This document shows positions 54,921 to 63,980 of a stretch of 64,000 nt of DNA, piece after piece. The notes beneath the pieces are model-generated. The model was not told the DNA's origin. It searched no databases and saw only the letters and a program-made list of their open reading frames with translations. Position 1 is the stretch's first letter; each line of letters starts with the position of its first letter. A program made the translations under genes and the position numbers. Source of the stretch: an uncultured Halieaceae bacterium. Its GTDB lineage: Bacteria; Pseudomonadota; Gammaproteobacteria; Pseudomonadales; Halieaceae. The stretch lies in contig CALJGI010000002.1 of assembly GCA_938074045.1 (NCBI GenBank), positions 62,001-126,000 of the forward strand, written 5' to 3'.

Positions 54921-57434
54921 TCAGGAACGCAGTGCATTGTTTTCCGGATCATAAGGCGATTCTGCTACAACCGTACAGCGATGACGTTGGCCCAGAATCT
55001 CGATTTCCATCTCTGTTCCAATCTCACTCAGTTCGGGTTGCACCATCCCCAGAGCCAGGGATTTTGCGGTCCTGAAGCCGTAACCACCTGAGGTCGCCCG
55101 CCCTACCAATTGCCCTTCCCGATAAAGGCCCTCGGAACCACGAGCATCCGCATCTGTTACATCGTGTACTTCAAGTGTTACGAATGAGTTGCTGAACCCG
55201 CGCTCCGCCCAGGCCGTCAGTGCTTGCTTTCCGATAAAGTCGATTTCTTTATCCAGCTTCACAAAGCGATCCAGCCCGGACTCCAATGCCGCGTACTCAA
55301 TCGACATCTCTCGAGGAATAAGTCGATAGGATTTTTCCAGGCGCATGGAATCCATGGCTCGAATGCCAAAGGGTTTAACATCGAACTCGGCACCGGCGGC
55401 CATCACTTCGTCAAAGATGTAATTCTGCATCTCTATTGGATGATGCAACTCCCATCCCAACTCGCCAACGAAATTCACCCGCAGGGCGTCCGCCTGGGCG
55501 AAGCCAATATTGACCGACTTACCCGTCAGCCATTTAAAGTTATCGCGTGCGAGGTCTGTATCCGTCAGCTTCTGCAACAGCTCCCTGGAGCGGGGGCCCG
55601 CTAAAACGAGAACCCCCATCTGTGTGGTAATTTTCTGTAGCTGCACACTGCCGTCCCGGGGCATCAATTTGCTGAGATAGTCCCAATCATGGCGCTCCAT
55701 GGCACCGGCAGATACCAGGTAGTAATCCTCTGTACCGCGTTTGTAGATAGTGAATTCTGACCGCACCCCACCATTCAGTGACAGCATATGGCACAGGCCT
55801 ACCCGGCCAATTCCCTTGGGAACAGAGTTGCATACCAGCGATTCAAGCCACGCCTCCGCTCCCGGCCCGGTCACAGTGAATTTTGAGAACGCCGACATAT
55901 CGAGTACGCCAACCTTAGACTGGACATGCAGACACTCGTGTCCCACATGCTCGAAATAATTGGAGCGGCGGAATGAGTTCTTTTCCACAATGCGACCATC
56001 TTCCAACGGCGCGGAGTGATTTTTGTTGAGCAGCACATCGTCCCGATTCAGTTCGGCATCGCTGAGGGAGTATCCAGGGGGGGCGAACCAGTTCGCCCGC
56101 TCCCAACCATAAACCTGGCCAAAAACGGCACCCATGTCTTTTAGGCGATCGTAACAAGGTGAGCGCTTTAGGGGCCGGGCTCCGGCCCGTTCCTCATCAG
56201 GATAGTGGGTGGTAAAAACGTTTGAATACGCCTCCTCGTTTTTTGCCCGCAGGTAACCCCGGGCGGCATAGGGACCGAAACGCCGGGGATCAACTCCCAT
56301 CATATCGACGGTGGGCTCACCGTCGACAATCCACTCCGCCAACTGCCAACCGGCGCCACCGGCAGCCGTAATTCCAAAGCTGTGGCCTTCGCTAAGCCAC
56401 AGGTTTTTCCGATCCCAGGCGGGACCGACAATGGGATTGCCGTCAGGCGTATAAGCGATGGCTCCGTTGTAGACCATTTTTACACCGACTTCTGCAAAGG
56501 CCGGAACCCTGTTGATACAGGCTTCGATGTGAGGCATCAGTCGATCGAGATCACCGTTGAATAACTCGTACTCCGAGTCCTCGCTGGGTCCATCGACATA
56601 GCAGCAGGGTGCACCCTTCTCGTAGGGACCCAGAATCAATCCACCGGCTTCTTCCCGCAAGTAATAACCGGCGTCGGATTCACGTAACACGCCCTGCTCA
56701 GGTAAGCCCTGTTGCTTGCGCTCGAGTATCTCGGGGTGTGCTTCGGTGACAATATACTGGTGCTCAACCGGAATTACAGGTATATCCAGACCAATCATTG
56801 CACCGGTCTGACGGGCAAAGTTTCCGGTGCAGGAAATAACATGTTCGCAGTGGATGTCACCTTTGTCCGTCATGACGATCCAGCTGTCATCACTTTGTTG
56901 TTCCAGCGCTGTTACCGTAGTTCCACGATAGATTTCAGCACCCCTTGAACGCGCCCCCTTGGCCAGAGCCTGGGTGAGATCCGCCGGTTGCACATAGCCA
57001 TCATCCGGATGCTGGATAGCGCCAATAAGACCCTCGGTATTACACATTGGCCACACTTCGGCGACCTGCTCCGGTGTAAGAAATCGCACATCTACGCCGA
57101 CGGTCTGTGCTACTGAGGCGTAATAGCGATACTCATCCATTCGGTCCTCGGTGGTGGCCAGGCGAATATTGGAAACTATTCGCAACCCCACATCCTGGCC
57201 AGTTTCTTCCTGCAACTCGTGATAAAACTGCACAGAATACTGGTGCAATTTGCCAACCGAATAGCTCATATTGAAGAGTGGTAGTAGACCCGCCGCGTGC
57301 CAGGTAGACCCGGACGTGAGTTCTTTGCGTTCCAGCAAGACAACGTCATCCCAGCCTTTTTTGGCCAGGTGGTAGAGCGTGCTGACTCCTACGACACCGC
57401 CACCAATCACCACTGCTCTAGCTCGATCTTTCAT
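54921..57434 (-). CDS. FAD/GcvT-type dimethylglycine/sarcosine dehydrogenase-like protein, copy 2
   Basis: Predicted to oxidise dimethylglycine or a related N-methyl amine and deliver the carbon to THF. The start is ATG 57434, directly after the near-perfect ribosome-binding site GAGGTGATC; the open frame to 57635 adds untypical sequence. The 837 residues contain the flavin fold GGGVVGVS (11-18), GSTWHAAG with His46 at the covalent-FAD position, a long flavin/substrate domain to about 420 and folate-binding GcvT domains to the end (FVGELGWELHHPI, LGMVQPELSEIG). It opens the minus-strand cluster, 219 bases ahead of MttB copy 2. It is paralogous to the 32.1 kb protein. Confidence 0.88.
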   Translation of the reverse strand: MKDRARAVVIGGGVVGVSTLYHLAKKGWDDVVLLERKELTSGSTWHAAGLLPLFNMSYSVGKLHQYSVQFYHELQEETGQDVGLRIVSNIRLATTEDRMDEYRYYASVAQTVGVDVRFLTPEQVAEVWPMCNTEGLIGAIQHPDDGYVQPADLTQALAKGARSRGAEIYRGTTVTALEQQSDDSWIVMTDKGDIHCEHVISCTGNFARQTGAMIGLDIPVIPVEHQYIVTEAHPEILERKQQGLPEQGVLRESDAGYYLREEAGGLILGPYEKGAPCCYVDGPSEDSEYELFNGDLDRLMPHIEACINRVPAFAEVGVKMVYNGAIAYTPDGNPIVGPAWDRKNLWLSEGHSFGITAAGGAGWQLAEWIVDGEPTVDMMGVDPRRFGPYAARGYLRAKNEEAYSNVFTTHYPDEERAGARPLKRSPCYDRLKDMGAVFGQVYGWERANWFAPPGYSLSDAELNRDDVLLNKNHSAPLEDGRIVEKNSFRRSNYFEHVGHECLHVQSKVGVLDMSAFSKFTVTGPGAEAWLESLVCNSVPKGIGRVGLCHMLSLNGGVRSEFTIYKRGTEDYYLVSAGAMERHDWDYLSKLMPRDGSVQLQKITTQMGVLVLAGPRSRELLQKLTDTDLARDNFKWLTGKSVNIGFAQADALRVNFVGELGWELHHPIEMQNYIFDEVMAAGAEFDVKPFGIRAMDSMRLEKSYRLIPREMSIEYAALESGLDRFVKLDKEIDFIGKQALTAWAERGFSNSFVTLEVHDVTDADARGSEGLYREGQLVGRATSGGYGFRTAKSLALGMVQPELSEIGTEMEIEILGQRHRCTVVAESPYDPENNALRS

Positions 57435-57772
57435 GATCACCTCACCTGTATACACTCTGCAAAGATGTCCGCCAAAGGCGGTTAAGAACGTTCGTTTGTC
57501 GAGCCAGAACGCCAATCCGGCGCAGTGTACAAGGAGTGCCGGGGACCCCGCACCCGAATGCGACATGCCACTGTCAGGCAGCGGCATCTGGAATGGCAGC
57601 GGGCTCGACGCCATCTGGCACTGCAAATGGCGCATAGTCAGTCGCGATCAGGACATAACCTGCCGCCCACGCGCCGCCTCTTCCATGGCGCATGGCGGAA
57701 GATTGCGCCCGCTGAGAACCGTACCAACGTCGGCGCTATTGACCGCGATATAAATAACCCGGAGAACTTATC
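57435..57772. other. Divergent intergenic region between the corrinoid cluster and formate-THF ligase
   Basis: About 340 bases with no recognised gene. It must hold promoters for both directions. A hairpin CCGCC-AAA-GGCGG lies near 57470-57482 and the palindrome GAACGTTC follows at about 57486. No glycine, SAM, THF or cobalamin riboswitch signature was recognised on either strand. Confidence 0.4.
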
Positions 57773-59458
57773 ATGAGTAATCAGATGGTGAAAAGTGATA
57801 TCGAAATTGCCCAGGCAGCCACCCCCAAGCCCATTGGAGAAATCGGCGCCAAACTGAACATCCCCGATGATGCATTGAGCCCTTACGGTCGCACCAAGGC
57901 AAAAATCGATTTTCACCACATCGAATCTCTCAAGGACAAGCCGGATGGCAAACTGATTCTGGTGACTGCCATCAGCCCTACCCCAGCTGGCGAAGGTAAG
58001 ACCACGACCTCGGTGGGCCTACACGATGGACTGAGCCGCATCGGCAAGAACTCGCTGGTTTGCCTGCGCGAACCCAGCCTCGGACCCTGCTTTGGAATGA
58101 AGGGTGGTGCAGCCGGCGGTGGCTATGCGCAGGTAATCCCTATGGAAGATATCAACCTGCACTTCACCGGCGATTTTCACGCTATCGGTGCAGCTCACAA
58201 TTTGCTGTCCGCACTGCTGGACAATCATATCCACTGGAGCAACGAAAACCGTCTGGATATCCGTCGCCTGGTGTGGAAGCGTGTCGTGGACATGAACGAT
58301 CGGGCTCTGCGTGAGGTTACCGTCGGCTTGGGTGGCCCGGGTAACGGGTTCCCCCGCCAGGACGGATTCGATATTACTGTCGCCTCGGAAATCATGGCCA
58401 TCTTCTGCCTTGCTACGGACCTCGAAGACTTGCAGGCGCGGTTGCGCAAAATTGTGGTTGGCTATACCCGGGACCGCAAGCCGGTTCGAGCTGAAGACCT
58501 CAAGGGATCTGGCGCTCTGGCAGTACTGTTGCGCGACGCCTTGTCGCCCAATCTGGTCCAAACTCTTGAACACAATCCGGCCTTGATTCACGGTGGCCCC
58601 TTCGCCAATATTGCGCATGGCTGCAACTCAGTAATAGCCACCAAAGCAGCCCTGAAGATGGCCGACTATGTGGTGACAGAAGCAGGCTTCGGCGCAGATC
58701 TGGGTGCTGAAAAATTCTTCAACATCAAATGCCGCAGCGCTGGCCTGCGTCCCGACGCTGCGGTGATTGTCGCAACGGCGAGAGCACTGAAAATGCATGG
58801 GCGGGTCCCCAAAACTGAATTGGCTGGAGAAAACCTGGACGCCCTGCGCGAGGGTTGCGCCAACCTTGCCCGACATATAGAGAATGTGAAGTCGTTCGGT
58901 GTACCCGTGGTGGTGGCCATCAATCGATTTTCCGCTGACACCGATGCGGAGATGGAAATCATCCGGGAAGTTGCAGAACAGAATGGTGTGCGCGCAATAG
59001 AATGCACACACTGGGCAAACGGGGGTGCTGGCGCGGAAGCACTGGCGCATGAGGTCGTTGAACTGGTCGACAGTGGTCATGCGAACTTTGCGCCACTATA
59101 TCCGAACTCAATGCCCATCTGGGACAAAATCAAAACCGTTGCCACTCGCCTGTATCGCGCAGATGACATCATCGCCGACCAAAAGATCCGTGATCAAATA
59201 AAAGCACTGCACGAGGACGGCTATGGTGAGCTCCCGGTATGTATCGCCAAAACCCAGTACAGTTTCTCAACCGATCCTAACCTGGTCGGTGCACCCACCG
59301 GGCATGTTCTGCCTATCCGCGAAGTACGGCTCTCAGCTGGCGCAGGCTTCGTGGTTGTCGTCTGTGGCGACATCATGACCATGCCTGGGCTGCCGCGAGA
59401 ACCCGCCGCCAATCGGATCAACATCAATGCCCAGGGTCAGATCGAAGGGCTTTTCTAG
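57773..59458 (+). CDS. fhs: Formate-tetrahydrofolate ligase
   Basis: ATP-dependent enzyme joining formate and THF to 10-formyl-THF; in a demethylating pathway it can run backward and yield ATP. The 561 residues include the P-loop-like [70 protein letters not shown] and [14 protein letters not shown], all classic Fhs elements. A GGAG lies eight bases before the ATG. It is transcribed away from the corrinoid cluster. Unlike many aerobes, which use PurU or FolD alone for the formyl branch, carrying Fhs fits a methyl-oxidising lifestyle. Confidence 0.95.
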   Translation: MSNQMVKSDIEIAQAATPKPIGEIGAKLNIPDDALSPYGRTKAKIDFHHIESLKDKPDGKLILVTAISPTPAGEGKTTTSVGLHDGLSRIGKNSLVCLREPSLGPCFGMKGGAAGGGYAQVIPMEDINLHFTGDFHAIGAAHNLLSALLDNHIHWSNENRLDIRRLVWKRVVDMNDRALREVTVGLGGPGNGFPRQDGFDITVASEIMAIFCLATDLEDLQARLRKIVVGYTRDRKPVRAEDLKGSGALAVLLRDALSPNLVQTLEHNPALIHGGPFANIAHGCNSVIATKAALKMADYVVTEAGFGADLGAEKFFNIKCRSAGLRPDAAVIVATARALKMHGRVPKTELAGENLDALREGCANLARHIENVKSFGVPVVVAINRFSADTDAEMEIIREVAEQNGVRAIECTHWANGGAGAEALAHEVVELVDSGHANFAPLYPNSMPIWDKIKTVATRLYRADDIIADQKIRDQIKALHEDGYGELPVCIAKTQYSFSTDPNLVGAPTGHVLPIREVRLSAGAGFVVVVCGDIMTMPGLPREPAANRININAQGQIEGLF

Positions 59459-59488
59459 GCATGGGCAGGCCAATGACCGCTGTGATCA

Positions 59489-60178
59489 ATGACTGGGGAC
59501 ACTGGTCAAATGCTCCAGCGGTTTAACCAACTTTCAATCGCCGTTCCGGATCTGGCATCCGCCCGTCAGGATTATACCAATCTGCTGGGTGATTTTGATG
59601 GCGCATCCATCGCATTGTCCAATATCGGCATTCAACTGACCCAGTCAGCCCAGCTTGAAAAACCCGCGATTGTCGGACTACAGTTCGGGGACGATGCCCT
59701 GGAGAGCCATGACCACGTGGTTCTCGAAAATTCATTGGGGTTGAACCTGTCAAGCGCTGCCCCAAACGCCAACCCATGTTCTGTACCTGCGGCGACTGGT
59801 ATTCTGTCGGTGGACCATATCGTGCTCAGAACCTCCGACGCGGATGCCTGTATTGCCCAATTTGGCGCACAGGGAATGGGCCTGCGCCTGGCGCTGGATC
59901 AACAGGTACCCGAGTGGGGTGGTCGCATGCTGTTTTTCCGCTTTGCCAAAATGACGCTGGAGGTAATCCACGATCAAAAAAATCCTCCCCGGCAGGACTA
60001 TTTTTGGGGGATTACCTACCTGTGCCCCGATCTTGATTTCACATTGACGCAGTTGGATCAGCGCGGCGTGGAACACTCGGAAATGCGTCCCGGACGCAAA
60101 CCTGGAACGCGGGTGGCAACGGTTCACAGTCACTGTCTGGAACTCCCTACACTCCTTATAGAACCCGCCCCCGAGTAG
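59489..60178 (+). CDS. VOC (glyoxalase-like) family protein
   Basis: Protein of 229 residues with two vicinal-oxygen-chelate-type repeats: the first begins LQRFNQLSIAVPDLASARQD, the second VDHIVLRTSDADACIAQFGA and ends near LEVIHDQKN, giving candidate metal ligands His and Glu in the second repeat. The start could be ATG 59489 or ATG 59510; neither has a strong ribosome-binding site. It follows fhs by 30 bases. The fold is likely; the substrate is not known, and similar proteins are often annotated only as glyoxalase/bleomycin-resistance-like. Confidence 0.65.
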   Translation: MTGDTGQMLQRFNQLSIAVPDLASARQDYTNLLGDFDGASIALSNIGIQLTQSAQLEKPAIVGLQFGDDALESHDHVVLENSLGLNLSSAAPNANPCSVPAATGILSVDHIVLRTSDADACIAQFGAQGMGLRLALDQQVPEWGGRMLFFRFAKMTLEVIHDQKNPPRQDYFWGITYLCPDLDFTLTQLDQRGVEHSEMRPGRKPGTRVATVHSHCLELPTLLIEPAPE

Positions 60179-60247
60179 TCAGCAGCGTAAATTCTAGCCT
60201 CTAGCGGCAAACACGCTATAATGCGCCGGTCGACCTGTGTTCGACGA

Positions 60248-60331
60248 GTCCTGAGGGGTGGCTATAAGCCTGAGATACCAGCCCGGTAAACCCTTTGAAC
60301 CTGATCCGGTTAGTACCGGCGTAGGAATAGG
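60248..60331 (+). promoter_or_regulatory. TPP (THI-element) riboswitch aptamer
   Basis: The conserved thi-box core is clear: GAGGGGTGGC, GCCTGAGA, ACCCTTTGAACCTGATCCGG and TAGTACCGGCGTAGGAA, in order and spacing, closed by a short P1 of GTCCT with AGGAATAG. It lies in the leader of the TonB-receptor/PnuC/kinase operon. Thiamin pyrophosphate binding is expected to switch off the operon. Confidence 0.93.
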
Positions 60332-60367
60332 CCTGACCTTCTGTGCCATCCCCGTGCGTCATCTACC

Positions 60368-60392
60368 GGGTCTCCACGAGATTGGAGAACCC
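60368..60392 (+). promoter_or_regulatory. Ribosome-binding-site sequestering hairpin of the TPP riboswitch
   Basis: GGGTCTCCA (60368-60376) can pair with TGGAGAACCC (60383-60392), nine base pairs with one bulged A and a six-base loop. The GGAG ribosome-binding site of the receptor gene (60384-60387) is inside the stem and the ATG starts at 60393. This is the form expected for translational control by the aptamer just upstream. Confidence 0.75.
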
Positions 60393-62495
60393 ATGAAGTT
60401 CCGTCAAGTTTTGTCCCTGGGCTGCAGCCTGTTCAGTTGCATAGCGCTCGCTTCCAGCACCGACGAGATACCTAACATCGTAGTGACCGCCGAATTTCGC
60501 CCCATTGCTTTACAGGATGTCAGTGGAAGTACCAGCGTAGTCACCGAAGACATGATCAAGGCGCGCTCGGCAGAACACCTCCAGGAAATACTGGCGACCA
60601 TGCCCAACGTTAACTGGGCAGGTGGTACCAGCCGCGCACGTTACTTCCAGATTCGCGGCGTCGGCGACCGCTCACAGTTCAAGGCTCCGTTGAATCCGTC
60701 GGTGGGGGTCGTCATCGACGGCATCGATTTCAGCGGACTGGGCAGTGCAGGCACCTTGTTCGACGTGAATCAGGTCGAAGTACTTCGCGGTCCGCAGGGT
60801 ACCCTGCACGGCGCTAATGCCATGGCTGGCATTGTAAATATACGAAGCAACGCTCCCGCCAGGGAGTCATCGCACAGCATTCACGCCTCGATTGCCGACT
60901 ATGGAACACAAAGCCTGGGCTTGGTTTCCACCGGTCCGCTCAATTCGGATATCTCTTACCGCCTGGCCGCCCAGGTCCACGAGAGTGATGGCTATATTGA
61001 GAACATCTATCTCCACCGTGATGACGTCAACAATCATGATGAACAGACCGCGCGCTTTCGTTTTCGCTGGGCACTGGATGAGAGTGCTCAACTCGATATC
61101 ATCGCCACTTACGTTGATCTAGATAATGGCTATGACACGTTTTCCCTGGACAATGATCGTAAGACACGTTCTGACCAACCGGGTCATGATCGCCAGCAGT
61201 CAACCGCCCTGGGACTACGTTACGCCCGGGAGTTGAGTTCGACACGCCTGGAAGCCGCCCTCAGCAAGGCGCGTACCGATGCCAGCTATGGTTACGATGA
61301 GGATTGGACATACCCGGATTTTCACCCCTGGGGCTGGAGTTCGACGGACAACTACGATCGCGACAGGGACAGCTACAGCGCAGAAGTCCGCTGGTTGTCA
61401 GATAGTGACGCCCGAATCTTCGACGATAGTACCGACTGGGTCACTGGGTTCTACCTGCTGGACAATTCAGAGGAGCTCAACCGGGTGGTCACCTATATAC
61501 CTGGAGAGTTCGCGAGCCGGTATGACACCCGCTCCACGGCCGTCTTTGCGCACTTGGATACAGCTTTAAGCGATCAACTCAGCCTCAGCTACGGCTTACG
61601 GGTGGAACAGAGACAGACTGACTACCGCGACAATAATAACGTCGCTTACGATGACGACAGGACGCTGTGGGGCGGACAGATTACGCTGTCTCACGGGTCC
61701 GAAAAATGGGGGCTGTTCTATGGAACATTGGCCCGTGGCTACCGAGCCAATGGCGTAAATGCCGATATTCTGGCCAGCGCAAATCTCGAACAGAATACCG
61801 AAGCCGCATCGATTCTGGGCAGCGCCGTGGACTTTGACGCTGAGCGGCTTAACAACCTGGAACTGGGATGGAAGGCGGGTTCCGACGATGGCGACCTGCA
61901 ATCCAGAATTGCGCTGTTTTATATGGACAGACGCGATCAGCAGGTAAAGGGTTCACTGGTCGTGCCGGTGGAGGGTGGTGGCAGCAGCTTTATCGATTTC
62001 ACGGACAATGCCGCCGAGGGATCCAACTATGGCGCTGAAGTGGAGTTGGAGTGGCGGGTTTCAGCGTCGCTGTCACTTTACTCAAACATCGGTTTTCTGC
62101 GCACTGAGTTCGATAAATTCGTCAATGAGTTCGGTGAGGATCGTTCGGGGCACGATCAAGCACAGGCGCCTGATTACCAGTTTGCAGTGGGATTAAACTA
62201 CCGCAGCCAGAGCGGAGTTTTTGTGAATGCATCTATCGAGGGTAAAGACGACTTCCTGTTTTCCGACCGCCATGACGCCGGTGCAGAAGCCGTGGAACTG
62301 GTCAATGCCAAGATAGGCTATCGAGGCAATGGCTGGGAGGCATCGCTGTGGGGTAATAATCTTACGGACGAGGACTACTATGTACGCGGCTTTGGCAGTT
62401 TTGGCAATGACCCAAGAAATGACTATGTCACCGAACCTTACTATCAGTTGGGCGAACCCCGGGTGGTTGGTCTCAGTCTGAGCCTGGATCTCTAG
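60393..62495 (+). CDS. TonB-dependent receptor for thiamin (predicted from riboswitch)
   Basis: Outer-membrane receptor of 700 residues. ATG 60393 follows the hairpin-embedded GGAG by five bases; an in-frame ATG at 60258 lies within the riboswitch and is rejected. A signal peptide (QVLSLGCSLFSCIALASS) precedes the plug (IVVTAEFRPIALQDVS; VEVLRGPQGTLHGANAMAG) and a beta-barrel ending VVGLSLSLDL. The regulation by TPP and the genes downstream make thiamin or its phosphates the likely ligand. It is the first gene of a salvage operon, two bases before the carrier gene. Confidence 0.85.
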   Translation: MKFRQVLSLGCSLFSCIALASSTDEIPNIVVTAEFRPIALQDVSGSTSVVTEDMIKARSAEHLQEILATMPNVNWAGGTSRARYFQIRGVGDRSQFKAPLNPSVGVVIDGIDFSGLGSAGTLFDVNQVEVLRGPQGTLHGANAMAGIVNIRSNAPARESSHSIHASIADYGTQSLGLVSTGPLNSDISYRLAAQVHESDGYIENIYLHRDDVNNHDEQTARFRFRWALDESAQLDIIATYVDLDNGYDTFSLDNDRKTRSDQPGHDRQQSTALGLRYARELSSTRLEAALSKARTDASYGYDEDWTYPDFHPWGWSSTDNYDRDRDSYSAEVRWLSDSDARIFDDSTDWVTGFYLLDNSEELNRVVTYIPGEFASRYDTRSTAVFAHLDTALSDQLSLSYGLRVEQRQTDYRDNNNVAYDDDRTLWGGQITLSHGSEKWGLFYGTLARGYRANGVNADILASANLEQNTEAASILGSAVDFDAERLNNLELGWKAGSDDGDLQSRIALFYMDRRDQQVKGSLVVPVEGGGSSFIDFTDNAAEGSNYGAEVELEWRVSASLSLYSNIGFLRTEFDKFVNEFGEDRSGHDQAQAPDYQFAVGLNYRSQSGVFVNASIEGKDDFLFSDRHDAGAEAVELVNAKIGYRGNGWEASLWGNNLTDEDYYVRGFGSFGNDPRNDYVTEPYYQLGEPRVVGLSLSLDL

Positions 62496-62497
62496 GC

Positions 62498-63091
62498 GTG
62501 TCATCAGCCCTGACATGGATAACCGCGTTTCCCTGGTGGGAACCATGCGCGGTAATTCTCGGTGTGATCTACCTGTTGCTGGCTGCAAAGGAGAACATCT
62601 GGTGTTGGCCAGCCGGTTTTATGAGCACGTTGATCTTTATGTTCCTATTCTGGGATGCGACTCTGGTTATGCAAAGCGCCCTGCAATGCTATTACCTGGG
62701 TATGGCCGTATATGGTTGGTGGAACTGGCGGGAACAGGAATCCGGCGAACATTTACAAGTATCACGATTTACAACCTGGCAGCATATTGCAGCCATGGCA
62801 GTGATCGCCATAGCCACCCTTACTTCCACCTATCTGCTCAACATTTACGCCGAATCCGCCCGTCCCCTGCTGGACTCGACGACTACCTGGGCGGCGGTCA
62901 TTACCACCTGGATGGTGACGCGTAAGATTCTCGATAACTGGTTGTACTGGATCGTGATTGATATTCTGTCGGCTTATCTTTACTTCGACCGGGGACTGTT
63001 GATGACCGCTGTATTGTATGTCGCCTATTCGATTATCGCGGTTGCCGGCTACGTGGAATGGAAAAAACAGCTATCATCGAACAACGCCTGA
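62498..63091 (+). CDS. PnuC/PnuT-family carrier, probably thiamin
   Basis: Inner-membrane facilitator of 197 residues with about seven helices. Starts at GTG 62498, two bases after the receptor stop. Family features are ILGVIYLLLAAKENIWCWPAG, GWWNWREQE and ILDNWLYWIVIDILSAYLYF. PnuC proteins move nicotinamide riboside, while relatives under TPP-riboswitch control (PnuT) move thiamin; the position between a riboswitch-controlled receptor and a ThiK-like kinase points to the latter. Its end overlaps the kinase gene by 34 bases. Kinase trapping of the substrate is the usual mechanism for this family. Confidence 0.88.
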   Translation: MSSALTWITAFPWWEPCAVILGVIYLLLAAKENIWCWPAGFMSTLIFMFLFWDATLVMQSALQCYYLGMAVYGWWNWREQESGEHLQVSRFTTWQHIAAMAVIAIATLTSTYLLNIYAESARPLLDSTTTWAAVITTWMVTRKILDNWLYWIVIDILSAYLYFDRGLLMTAVLYVAYSIIAVAGYVEWKKQLSSNNA

Positions 63092-63936
63092 ACGCAGCCC
63101 TCGCCCGATGGCAGTTGTGGCCGGATCACCTGGGATTACAGGAAGCTCCCGCGGTTATCAGTCGCTTGTTGGCAGACGTCCCAACACAGAGCAACAGTTC
63201 TTTTCTGGTGTCAGGCGGCGACGATCTATGGGTAGCGCGAATTCAATCAGCGACCATCGCCGCTCTGGCACTGGACCCACGGGTGGAGTGGCAGGCACAG
63301 CAACAGGCATACCATGCCGGCATCGCGCCGGAACCGCTGGTGCTCGACCTGGAACATGGACTGCTGGTTTCCCGCTACATGGTTACAGACGCGGGAGACA
63401 AAGCCGACAGCGTCGAATCGGTGGCTAATCTGCTGCATGCCGTGCACGCGCTTCCCGGGATAGAGCACGCACTCGATAGCACCGATCTCGCCACCCACTA
63501 TCGTAGCCTGACCGGCAACACGTTCATCGCTGTTATTCGCGAGTTGAACGGCCTGCAACCAATGCTCGCCAGCCTGCGCGCAGAAGCGGCAGCCCTGTGC
63601 TCAACTCTGAAGCTGTGTCACAACGATTTGCTGAGCGCGAATCGGTTACCTACCCGGAACGGACTGCTGGCGCTGGACTGGGAGTATGCCGCCATGGGTG
63701 ACCCTGCATTTGATCTGGCAGCCATTTGTGCGGGAGATGAGCTAGATACCACTGCAAGAGCCAATCTGATAGACGCCTACGCGCCAGAAGACACCAACAT
63801 GACTCGCCGCGTTTCAGTGAACCTTATCCTCTACCGGGAACTGGAATTGGCCTGGTCGATGGCGACCGAAAACATAAGTCATGATAGTGCTGTATGTGCT
63901 CTGGCAGCGCTGCTGGATCTGATGGATGATCTGTAG
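63058..63936 (+). CDS. thiK: Aminoglycoside/choline-kinase-fold phosphotransferase, thiamine kinase-like
   Basis: Expected to phosphorylate incoming thiamin to thiamin monophosphate, trapping it in the cell. The 292 residues have the kinase catalytic loop LCHNDLLSANRL (catalytic aspartate) and the metal-binding LALDWEYAAMGDPAFDLA, both typical of the APH/ThiK/LicA group. The small-lobe lysine region is less clear. The start overlaps the carrier gene by 34 bases. Gene context, not residue comparison, selects thiamin over choline or other alcohol acceptors. Confidence 0.8.
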   Translation: MEKTAIIEQRLNAALARWQLWPDHLGLQEAPAVISRLLADVPTQSNSSFLVSGGDDLWVARIQSATIAALALDPRVEWQAQQQAYHAGIAPEPLVLDLEHGLLVSRYMVTDAGDKADSVESVANLLHAVHALPGIEHALDSTDLATHYRSLTGNTFIAVIRELNGLQPMLASLRAEAAALCSTLKLCHNDLLSANRLPTRNGLLALDWEYAAMGDPAFDLAAICAGDELDTTARANLIDAYAPEDTNMTRRVSVNLILYRELELAWSMATENISHDSAVCALAALLDLMDDL

Positions 63937-63958
63937 AAACCTACCGGATCACCGCACT

Positions 63959-63980
63959 GCGGCGCAACGAGGTGCGCCGC
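63959..63980. terminator. Possible terminator hairpin after the thiamin operon
   Basis: GCGGCGCA (63959-63966) and TGCGCCGC (63973-63980) form a perfect eight-base G/C-rich stem with a six-base loop, about 20 bases after the kinase stop. No T-run follows, so if it is a terminator it is not a classic rho-independent one. Confidence 0.4.

Noticed and set aside
57435-57635. Upstream extension of the second dimethylglycine-dehydrogenase-like gene
   Set aside because: A near-perfect ribosome-binding site lies directly before ATG 57434 and the flavin fold starts a few residues later; the extension has no family similarity.
57435-57772. Glycine, SAM, THF or cobalamin riboswitch ahead of the C1 genes
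   Set aside because: The hairpin and palindrome there do not match the conserved cores of these elements on either strand.
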